This document shows, in pieces, positions 1 through 5,792 of a stretch of DNA of 5,792 nucleotides. The notes under the pieces are model-generated. The model was not told the origin of the DNA. It made no database searches and worked only from the letters and a program-made list of their open reading frames with translations. The DNA is from Colimorpha sp045642445 (lineage in GTDB: Bacteria; Bacteroidota; Bacteroidia; Bacteroidales; P3): assembly GCA_045642445.1 (NCBI GenBank), contig JAZUIX010000037.1, positions 1 to 5,792 on the forward strand. The letters run 5' to 3'. The number at the start of each line of letters is the position of its first letter. Positions within the stretch are counted from its first letter, which is position 1. The position numbers were made by a program, and so were the translations under genes.

Positions 1-80
1 CTGAGCGGAACGAGGGAGTGTAGCGGGCTACATGACCGAGTGACAAACAGCAAGATGACCAAAAACGGCCAAAATCACAG
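1..80. other. GC-richer edge patch with a 6-bp inverted repeat, origin unknown
   Basis: This patch is clearly richer in G+C than the AT-rich stretch that follows at 81-161. It contains a perfect inverted repeat, TGTAGC-GG-GCTACA, at 19-32, and the word GAGTG occurs on both sides of it (16-20 and 38-42). Plus frame 1 is open from the edge to a TGA at 115-117. On the minus strand at least two frames stay open to the edge; one would give a hydrophobic stretch rich in Leu, Val and Phe. None of these has a start, a recognisable domain or convincing codon use. It could be a dispersed intergenic repeat, the 3' end of a neighbouring gene, or a structured element. I cannot choose between these from the sequence. 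Confidence 0.3.
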
Positions 81-86
81 AAAAGT

Positions 87-101
87 ATATTTTCAAAATA
101 T
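87..101. repeat. AT-only palindrome downstream of the LytTR gene
   Basis: The sequence reads ATATTTT-C-AAAATAT, with perfect 7-bp arms around one central base. It lies about 60 bp past the stop codon of the LytTR gene. It has no GC pairs in the arms, so it would be a poor intrinsic terminator. It could be a binding site or a chance product of the AT-rich composition. The rest of the 81-161 stretch shows nothing recognisable. Confidence 0.35.
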
Positions 102-161
102 TTCATGTTTACGTTGAATTTATAGAACCCACCTTAATTCTTATACGTTCTCAATTTTAAC

Positions 162-1007
162 TCATCCTTCGGAAAAGAGGCGTATGAGTTCGGAAGCGTA
201 GCTTTTTGAAACGGGGATATTGTCGACTCCTTGATGCTCTATTTCGGCAAAAACGCCATCGGGTGTGCGACGGATTATCTTGACTTTTGACAGATTGACA
301 AAGTAGGATCGGTGACAACGCACCAACCCGTTGGCGGCACACACGTCTTCGACCCCTTTGAGGGTGTTGCGCAAACTGTAGCGTACCAGTTTGCCCCCAT
401 CGTCGTAAAGTATTGTCACATAATTGCCGGCTGATTCGATAGAGATGATGCGGTCGGCTCCGATCATAATCTTGGTATTGCCTTTATCGTCGACAAAGCG
501 GACCATGCCTGTCTCGTTTTTCGCCAATCCTTTTCGCAAATCGTCCACAGTCTTTTCCGACTCCGAGAGACGGGAGTCGAGGTCAAAAGCTTCAACGATA
601 ATGGTATATATGGCGTAGGGAAAGATATTGAACGCAAAGGCTATCAGCATAATGCGAGGCAGAAGTTCAAAATAGCTAAGTTGCAGCACCAGGGACACGA
701 ACAAGTCGACAAAGAGGCAGATGATGATAAATTCCACCAGCTGCCACACCAAAAACTCTATCTTGGATAGATTGTGCCGCACAAGGGTGAAACAGAGAAT
801 TGCCCTGCTGCATAACAATGCCACCAGTTCGATAGCACAGACTATTGGCTGATAAAACTCCAAACGGTCGTACCACCTAAAAATCCACGCATCAGACATA
901 CCGAATGTGGGACGATACAGCACCACGAAAAGCAATACGAACAGCGGTGTCGCTATACTGAATATTAGGTTGGGTTTGAGTTCGTAGAATTTCTCGGATA
1001 TTGGCAT
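162..1007 (-). CDS. Membrane-anchored LytTR-family DNA-binding transcriptional regulator
   Basis: This 281-residue protein is predicted to be a one-component regulator held in the inner membrane. Hydrophobic segments fall at about residues 13-31, 54-76, 84-110 and 115-138, consistent with four helices. A charged, possibly coiled linker follows (about 141-163). The C-terminal LytTR domain spans about 167-278: it has the typical RIISIESAGNYVTILYDDG stretch (186-204), the RCHRSYFVNLSKV stretch (230-242) and the closing IPVSKSYASEL (264-274). LytTR domains bind short direct repeats in promoters through beta-strand loops. No receiver domain with a phospho-acceptor Asp and no kinase domain is present, so any signal probably enters through the membrane part; that is inference. 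The ATG at 1007 fits the first hydrophobic segment closely, and no clear Shine-Dalgarno precedes it, as is common in Bacteroidetes. The gene starts 67 bp after tamB on the same strand. Its ligand and target promoters cannot be read from the sequence. Confidence 0.9.
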   Translation of the reverse strand: MPISEKFYELKPNLIFSIATPLFVLLFVVLYRPTFGMSDAWIFRWYDRLEFYQPIVCAIELVALLCSRAILCFTLVRHNLSKIEFLVWQLVEFIIICLFVDLFVSLVLQLSYFELLPRIMLIAFAFNIFPYAIYTIIVEAFDLDSRLSESEKTVDDLRKGLAKNETGMVRFVDDKGNTKIMIGADRIISIESAGNYVTILYDDGGKLVRYSLRNTLKGVEDVCAANGLVRCHRSYFVNLSKVKIIRRTPDGVFAEIEHQGVDNIPVSKSYASELIRLFSEG

Positions 1008-1016
1008 CTTTATCGA

Positions 1017-1084
1017 ATTAAAAATTTAGAATTTAGAATTAAAAATTAAAATTTGACTGCAACTTCTTAATTCTTCATTTTTCA
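1017..1084. repeat. AT-rich 7-bp tandem repeats between tamB and the LytTR gene
   Basis: Five heptamers sit in exact register at 1017-1051: ATTAAAA, ATTTAGA, ATTTAGA, ATTAAAA, ATTAAAA. As a result the 12-mer GAATTAAAAATT occurs twice, 21 bp apart (1015-1026 and 1036-1047). After a 12-bp unique gap (1052-1063) a second heptamer run, TTCTTAA, TTCTTCA, TTTTTCA, covers 1064-1084. This run includes the stop codon and last two codons of tamB. No GC-rich hairpin is present, so the spacer has no obvious intrinsic terminator. On the minus strand, TTGCAG (1062-1057) lies 18 bp before TAATTCTA (1041-1034). That is only a weak match to the Bacteroidetes -33/-7 promoter pattern, so I do not call a promoter. 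Confidence 0.75.
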
Positions 1085-4000
1085 TTACTAATCATTTTCT
1101 TCTTTCGCAGCCATGGGAAGAGGTCGTATATGGTGTTGAAATCCTTGATCCATTTCAATCCGGCACCCTGTTTGTAGGGCAGTTCGGTACGAGTATAGTA
1201 GCTGGTATTGGAGCGGTGGAAGCCATAGACATGCAGGTAGGGGTTGATTTTATACCCTGCCACAACGTCGCCCACCAATACGTTGGCGGTGGTGGCATCC
1301 ATCTCGTTGGTGCCCGTGCCGTAGCCGAAAGAGGATTCGAAATAGAATTTGTCCCATTCCTTGCTGATGCCCACATCCAATTGACCCGTGTTGGCTGTGG
1401 CACCTGTCTGATAGGTCACGTTGACATCAACCACCTTAATCATATTCGACATCACGCTGCTCATCGAGGTGGTGAGCACATCGATGCTGCTCAATCCGTT
1501 GTAGTTGTTGTCAGATGAAATGCCCGTGCTGGCAAAACGGCCCAACATCAATAGCGACACCGACTGGTTGAGCATGTCTCGCTCGTTGTTGCGGTCGATA
1601 TATGAGAACACTTGGTCGGATACTGTCTGATCTGCATTGGGTAGACGGATATCGAACTTGATGGAGGGGTTTTGCATCGTGCCCGAAAGCATGATGGCGT
1701 CCTGCACCTGTACAAAGTTGTCAGTTTGGATGGCCGAGCTGCCCAACAACGATGCCAGGTTGACTCGCTGGTTGTATACAGCGCTGATGTCGAATCGGGC
1801 ATTGTCGATGCTGCCTGGGAAATTAAGCGTGCTGCCCTGTTCGATGGTAAAGTTCTTTTCCAGGAGGGAGAGGAGCGAAAGCGAGAATGTGCCCGAGGCA
1901 AACTCGTAATCACCCAATACCGAAGGTTTGCTTTCGGCGCCATTCAAAGTGAAGCGGATGTCGCCACGGCCTTGGGCCGTCACATCGGCAGAAAGTTCGG
2001 AGAAATCCATAGGCAGATGCAGACGTAAGCCAGGAGTCACAGCCAGGTTGAGTTCGAGCCTGATGTCGCCTGCCGATTGAAGCTCAGGAGCTCGCTGCCT
2101 ATTGGCGACGGGCTGGTTGGAAACAAAGTGTATGAAATCCTGTTCATCGGCCTGAAGCCTGTTGCTGATAGGCACATGCAGTTCGCATCCGTCGAGGGTC
2201 GAAGCATTCACCAATATCACAGGATGGGAAGCCGTGCCCGACATCGTGCCGTTGGCCGAAACAAACAAGCGGCCATACAAAGCATTGTCGTGGGGCCGAC
2301 TGTCGAGCACCAGTATGCGGTCGGTGCGCAACGTCAGGTCGAGGAGCAGATCCTGATGATTGTAGGATATTTGGCCATTCACTTTGGCGGTATTTCCTTG
2401 TGCGTCGTGTATGGCGAAATCTTTGAACGACAGGGTGTCGTTGTTGATGACAAACTTGTCGGCAAAAGCGTAAGTCACCCCTGTGGCATCAACCTGCAAA
2501 AATCCGTCGGTGATAGCCAGCGACCCGTCGAGCTGGGGCTTTTGAGTGGTGCCGGCGAGGTGGAAACTGCCACCCACGACGCCATCGATGCGTGAAGTGA
2601 AATCTGACAAAAGGGGTCCGATGGTCTTCAGGTCGATATTGTTCACATCGACATAGAAATCCAACGTGGGCGCTTTCTCTGTCAACAAAGCTGTTCCGTG
2701 GGCCTCCACAGGGCGGTCTCCATTGTTGTCCTTGCTTGACAGGAGGTCGAGATAGAGCCTGTTTTCTTCCGCTTCCCAGTTGGAACGCACATCCACACGT
2801 CCCAGCACCTGATTATTAACAGTACAATGGTCCACCGTCAGTTCCGACTCAATATACGGGGTTTGCGAGAGTCCTCGCATAATGAAATTGCCGTCGATGT
2901 TTCCCTTCACGTCGATATGTTTGTCGGCAAGGAACATCTCGCTGATTCTATCGAGCGAGAAATCGTCGAACGAGACTTTGAGGTAGTCGGCTTTTTGTTC
3001 TGTATTCTGCGATTGATGATTGGCGGGTTGTGGACCCGTTGTGACAAAAGCGCTGACTGCAACCGACTGGTTTATGCCGTATATTTTCAGGTTTTCCACC
3101 TCCACACGCTGATTATTGAAAACGATGTCTTTAACATTGACAATGTTCCAACAATAGCCTTTGAAATAGAATGTCGGCTTGGTCACTATCAGTCTGTTGT
3201 CCTCCTGCGTACTGGTGAGGAAAAATTCCAAATCGCCTTCGTTTTCAATTGTCGAGACGTCGTCGTCCCATCGGAGCGACAGCACAGAAGTGCGGCGTCC
3301 CACGTTGGCGTTGACTTTCAAATTTTCCACTATCGGGTTGTTGCTCTCGCCCAAAGCCATGCCGCCGATTTTAACATTCAGTTGATAGTTGCTACTCTGC
3401 GAACGTGTGTTGAAACCCACATCATGCAACGTGATGTTCCCCACCGAGATGTTATCAGAACGGAACACCAGTCGGGCCGACTCGTTCAGGTTGTAATTGC
3501 CGTGCAAGGAGGTGCCTGCGGCCAGTTTCACCTCGGGCATCAACTGACGGAATGTGCCCAAATCGTCATCCCAGTAAAGGTCGACATCAAACGAAGCATC
3601 GGCCAAAGGCAACACGTCTACAGAGTCGGCCTCGCGAAAAGGATTGTAATAGGTAGGGACATATTTGTCGCAAAAATCATGCACAGCCAAGGGGAGGTCG
3701 GAATAGTCAAAATAGCCTTTCATAGCCACGAGCATCCAGTCGGTGTGCAGGGTGAGGTTCTTGTAGTCGTTGCTCTCATCGGCGGTAAGGGTGATGTCGT
3801 TGGCGGCAATCTCGCGGCTGCCTATGCGACAATTGATGCCGCTGGCCGACACCGTTCCCGACAGGTGGTCAAAATCGGTTCCTTGCAAATCGGCACGGAT
3901 GCGTGTGGTGACCACCACCGACGAGTCAGCATTCGGGAGCAGCCTCAGTTCTTTGAGACGGGCATGGCGTATGTCGGCATCAAGTTCGTAGGCGTGGCGT

Positions 4001-5559
4001 CCCAGGTCGGCCGAAGCCGTAAGATCGCAACCCACCAGCGAATCATCGAGACTTATATCTGCCGACAGCCTATGATTTTCAATTTCTGCCGACAAAGTGG
4101 TGCGATTGATGTTTCTGCCGTGAAACTGCGTGTCAAACAACCTGCCATCCACCGAAGCCGACATTGTCTTGAGGTTAAAGCCTCTGCCTTGCAGCACCAG
4201 GTGCAATCCCGTGCGCGACACCCATTCGTTGGGCAGCAGGGCGCGGACACCCAATGTGCGGGAATCCACCTCGCCCACGTAGACATAGTCGTGCTGCAAC
4301 GTGTCGTATTGAATAGCCACCTGTCCCTCGATGTCGCCCACATGTGTGGCCAGATTCATCTTGGCGGCACAACTCTTCAAACCACCATGGAAGGAAACAT
4401 TGCCGTTGATGGTGTTCATCTCGCGCAGCAAGTCGGGCATGACAATCTGTACCGGCATAGGATGTTGAACAGCCAGCAGGTCTTTATTGGTGACATGCAG
4501 GTCGCGCACATTGGCGTGAATCTCGGTTACGGAAATATCGGGCAGCCCTTTGATAAAGCCATTGAGGTGGGCATAGCTCTCTTCACCAAAACCGGCCAAG
4601 AAATCCACGGCGTGCATCTCGCTCACGGTGCCGTGGCAACGTCCCTGCGGCGTAACCCTGCAGGCCAACCCCCAAAGCGAAGGAGCCCAATATGCCGCCT
4701 CGCACAAGTTGGCGTGAGACCCCGGCTTGAAAATCACATCGTGATGCACATTGTTGCAATAATCCGACATGGCGTCCCAACCGTTATACGTCAGACGGCA
4801 ATCCAGATACAGACAACTGCTGTCGGTAACCAGATGCATATTCTCCGCCTGAATGATATGGGGCGAGACGATGCAGTCGAACGAGAGGCTGTCGATGTGC
4901 AGACCCGACGCCTCTGTGGTGGAGAACGACACCATGCGGCAACGGACGCTGTCTTTTATCACCCGCACATTCTGTATACGGCTCTCCACATTATTGTACT
5001 GCATGTGGGGTATCACCACCCCATGCTCGTAATGCACCATATCCTCCGGCTCAGGCAAATCCTGCCGATAGGTCACATTGTGCAGCAGCAGTTCCTTTAC
5101 TTCCACACGGAAAGGTTTCGAAGGCCCGGTGGAAGTGTCGGGTTCGGTCGAAGCATAGTGGTCAATAATAAACTGCAGATTGGTGTTATGTTTTCCCGAA
5201 GGCAGCCTTATCGACTCAAAATGGTAATAAGCGTTACGCAGCACCACTTTGTCGAATTTCAACGCCATGTTCTTATATGGGAAATGGGTGAACCTGCAGG
5301 TAAGTTCCTCACATTCGAAAATCGTGTCGTTTGAAGGCGAAATCAACTCAACATCATCCAAAATCACATGGCTTATAGGGCTGAAGTGAATGGCTCCAAT
5401 ACGCACCTTGCCACCCCACTCTGCCGACATTTTTTGTCCTACCTTTATGCCGACAAACGACTGCACCCATGAAAAATTGAGCATAGCCACCAACAGGTAG
5501 ATTCCCAAAAACAGGAAACCCATCAAGCGTCGGACAGTATATTTGTCGAATTTTGCCAT
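1075..5559 (-). CDS. tamB: TamB/AsmA-like translocation and assembly module protein (DUF490 family)
   Basis: This 1494-residue protein is a complete TamB-type envelope protein. TamB and its AsmA-like relatives are anchored in the inner membrane and form long, grooved beta structures across the periplasm. They are tied to phospholipid transport and, with an Omp85-family partner, to outer-membrane protein assembly. Here residues 11-31 form a single N-terminal membrane anchor, followed by the AsmA/TamB-like opening KVRIGAIHFSPISHVILDDV (51-70). A Ser/Thr/Pro-rich break lies at about 136-150 and a Gln/Asn-rich one at about 840-855. Between them run many alternating beta strands. Repeated IDG...G motifs at 888-890 and 991-993 begin TamB-like blocks. 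The C-terminal TamB domain carries FTIEQGSTLNFPG (1237-1249) and an LPNADQTVSDQVFSYI...LLMLGRF stretch (about 1299-1341). It ends in the Bacteroidetes-style KQGAGLKWIKDF...WLRKKK tail. The ATG at 5559 fits, since the anchor follows at once. No tamA/Omp85 gene is visible in the window. Confidence 0.93.
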   Translation of the reverse strand: MAKFDKYTVRRLMGFLFLGIYLLVAMLNFSWVQSFVGIKVGQKMSAEWGGKVRIGAIHFSPISHVILDDVELISPSNDTIFECEELTCRFTHFPYKNMALKFDKVVLRNAYYHFESIRLPSGKHNTNLQFIIDHYASTEPDTSTGPSKPFRVEVKELLLHNVTYRQDLPEPEDMVHYEHGVVIPHMQYNNVESRIQNVRVIKDSVRCRMVSFSTTEASGLHIDSLSFDCIVSPHIIQAENMHLVTDSSCLYLDCRLTYNGWDAMSDYCNNVHHDVIFKPGSHANLCEAAYWAPSLWGLACRVTPQGRCHGTVSEMHAVDFLAGFGEESYAHLNGFIKGLPDISVTEIHANVRDLHVTNKDLLAVQHPMPVQIVMPDLLREMNTINGNVSFHGGLKSCAAKMNLATHVGDIEGQVAIQYDTLQHDYVYVGEVDSRTLGVRALLPNEWVSRTGLHLVLQGRGFNLKTMSASVDGRLFDTQFHGRNINRTTLSAEIENHRLSADISLDDSLVGCDLTASADLGRHAYELDADIRHARLKELRLLPNADSSVVVTTRIRADLQGTDFDHLSGTVSASGINCRIGSREIAANDITLTADESNDYKNLTLHTDWMLVAMKGYFDYSDLPLAVHDFCDKYVPTYYNPFREADSVDVLPLADASFDVDLYWDDDLGTFRQLMPEVKLAAGTSLHGNYNLNESARLVFRSDNISVGNITLHDVGFNTRSQSSNYQLNVKIGGMALGESNNPIVENLKVNANVGRRTSVLSLRWDDDVSTIENEGDLEFFLTSTQEDNRLIVTKPTFYFKGYCWNIVNVKDIVFNNQRVEVENLKIYGINQSVAVSAFVTTGPQPANHQSQNTEQKADYLKVSFDDFSLDRISEMFLADKHIDVKGNIDGNFIMRGLSQTPYIESELTVDHCTVNNQVLGRVDVRSNWEAEENRLYLDLLSSKDNNGDRPVEAHGTALLTEKAPTLDFYVDVNNIDLKTIGPLLSDFTSRIDGVVGGSFHLAGTTQKPQLDGSLAITDGFLQVDATGVTYAFADKFVINNDTLSFKDFAIHDAQGNTAKVNGQISYNHQDLLLDLTLRTDRILVLDSRPHDNALYGRLFVSANGTMSGTASHPVILVNASTLDGCELHVPISNRLQADEQDFIHFVSNQPVANRQRAPELQSAGDIRLELNLAVTPGLRLHLPMDFSELSADVTAQGRGDIRFTLNGAESKPSVLGDYEFASGTFSLSLLSLLEKNFTIEQGSTLNFPGSIDNARFDISAVYNQRVNLASLLGSSAIQTDNFVQVQDAIMLSGTMQNPSIKFDIRLPNADQTVSDQVFSYIDRNNERDMLNQSVSLLMLGRFASTGISSDNNYNGLSSIDVLTTSMSSVMSNMIKVVDVNVTYQTGATANTGQLDVGISKEWDKFYFESSFGYGTGTNEMDATTANVLVGDVVAGYKINPYLHVYGFHRSNTSYYTRTELPYKQGAGLKWIKDFNTIYDLFPWLRKKKMISNEK

Positions 5560-5616
5560 TAAAACAATAACGCCTACACGTGATATTTATTATGTAACGG
5601 TAAAAAAATAACATGA

Positions 5617-5631
5617 TACAATCCTATTGTA
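5617..5631. promoter_or_regulatory. Inverted repeat overlapping a candidate tamB -7 element
   Basis: TACAAT-CCT-ATTGTA is a perfect 6-bp inverted repeat with a 3-bp centre, about 58 bp upstream of the tamB start codon. On the minus strand it overlaps TAGGATTG (5626-5619), which differs from the Bacteroidetes -7 consensus TAnnTTTG at one base. I see no good -33 TTTG at the usual spacing; the nearest TTG is too close. The placement would suit an operator over a promoter core, but chance is a real alternative in AT-rich DNA. Confidence 0.3.
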
Positions 5632-5651
5632 CAAATGAGTCAATGGATAGA

Positions 5652-5690
5652 AAAGTGCCGAAGGCACTATCCCACCGACTTCGGTGCTTT
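5652..5690. terminator. Alternative hairpin pair, possible terminator upstream of tamB
   Basis: Two small hairpins lie side by side: AGTGCC-GAA-GGCACT (5654-5668) and CACCGA-CT-TCGGTG (5673-5686). The outer halves also pair with each other. In a plus-strand RNA, 5652-5663 pairs with 5679-5690 over 12 bp with two central G-U wobbles; in a minus-strand RNA those two become A-C mismatches. On the minus strand the first hairpin is followed by TTTTCT, so it could be a weak intrinsic terminator for a gene to the right of the window and could insulate tamB. It also fits a palindromic intergenic repeat, as part of the cluster reaching 5792. Confidence 0.4.
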
Positions 5691-5714
5691 AACCCCACAC
5701 TCGCAGTGTGGGTT
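5691..5714. repeat. 8-bp-stem palindromic hairpin
   Basis: CCCACACT-CGC-AGTGTGGG (5694-5712) is a perfect 8-bp stem with a 3-nt loop. Allowing C5693 to bulge, AA at 5691-5692 also pairs with TT at 5713-5714. It has no U-tract on either strand, so it does not look like a terminator. It sits between the hairpin pair to its left and the nested palindromes to its right, and is best read as one unit of a palindromic repeat cluster. Confidence 0.6.
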
Positions 5715-5735
5715 ATACGATGCCAAAGTGTATCT

Positions 5736-5792
5736 GCGTCCCGAGGGGACGCTCCAAAATGTGGCGGACAATATAGAGCGTCCCCTCGGGAC
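5736..5792. repeat. Nested inverted palindromes resembling a REP/BIME element, cut by the window edge
   Basis: The 17-mer GTCCCGAGGGGACGCTC at 5738-5754 is repeated exactly in inverted orientation at 5776-5792, with a 21-nt spacer. Each copy is itself a hairpin: the left is GCGTCCC-GAG-GGGACGC (5736-5752), and the right is GCGTCCC-CTC-GGGAC (5778-5792), whose last two stem bases would fall beyond the window. Two palindromic units in head-to-head orientation is the plan of REP pairs (BIMEs), which in many bacteria are spread by RAYT single-strand transposases. GTGG at 5761-5764, in the spacer, matches the GTRG word that RAYTs recognise near REPs, but its distance from the hairpin makes this only suggestive. 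No RAYT gene is seen here. Confidence 0.6.

Noticed and set aside
87..101. AT palindrome as the terminator of the LytTR gene
   Set aside because: The arms contain no GC pairs and no distinct U-tract follows, so it does not meet the usual intrinsic terminator form. It is kept only as a palindrome.
1008..1074. Promoter for the LytTR gene
   Set aside because: Only a weak -33/-7-like pair (TTGCAG and TAATTCTA) is present, in DNA so AT-rich that such matches are expected by chance.
2077..2595. Plus-strand open frame of 172 codons
   Set aside because: Same antisense register within tamB, with no domain and no start context; a shadow of tamB codon bias.
2827..5334. Long plus-strand open frame of 835 codons as a possible gene
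   Set aside because: It lies wholly inside tamB in exact reverse-complement codon register. Its product is rich in His, Val, Ile and Gln with no recognisable domain, and its openness is explained by tamB avoiding TTA, CTA and TCA.
5354..5614. Minus-strand open frame of 86 codons overlapping the tamB start
   Set aside because: It is out of frame with tamB and covers its membrane anchor and leader. The product is Cys/Arg/Tyr-rich with no domain. TamB is the well-supported reading.
5720..5776. Mini-ORF of 18 codons starting ATGCCA across the palindromic unit
   Set aside because: It is too short, has no ribosome binding context and is made mostly of palindrome sequence.
5652..5792. CRISPR array
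   Set aside because: The palindromes differ from one another and there are no equal repeats with regular unique spacers.

Overview
The window looks like a Bacteroidales chromosome fragment (Bacteroides/Prevotella-like). The evidence is a large TamB protein of the Bacteroidetes type, a membrane-anchored LytTR regulator, weak or absent Shine-Dalgarno sequences, and AT-rich intergenic repeats of ATTAAAA/ATTTAGA words beside genes of about 50% GC. The genus cannot be fixed from this sequence alone.

Layout. Both genes lie on the minus strand and are read right to left. At 5559-1075 is a complete 1494-residue TamB/AsmA-like protein: an inner-membrane anchored, beta-rich protein for envelope lipid transport or outer-membrane assembly. 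After a 67-bp AT-rich spacer made largely of 7-bp tandem repeats comes a 281-residue protein (1007-162). It has four predicted membrane helices, a short charged linker and a C-terminal LytTR DNA-binding domain. No GC-rich terminator separates the two genes, so read-through from tamB is plausible. The pairing suggests, but does not prove, a link between an envelope biogenesis factor and an envelope-tethered regulator.

Right edge (5560-5792). About 90 bp of tamB leader holds a 15-bp inverted repeat overlapping a weak Bacteroidetes-type -7 element. Next comes a dense cluster of palindromes: a double/alternative hairpin at 5652-5690, an 8-bp-stem hairpin at 5694-5712, and two inverted copies of a 17-bp self-complementary unit at 5736-5792 that run off the window. 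This resembles a REP/BIME-type element of the kind mobilised by REP-associated tyrosine transposases (RAYT). No transposase gene is inside the window.

Left edge (1-161). There is no complete gene. A GC-richer patch at 1-80 with a small inverted repeat may be a dispersed repeat or the tail of something outside the window, followed by an AT-rich stretch with a 15-bp palindrome. I saw no tRNA, rRNA, CRISPR array or intact mobile element.
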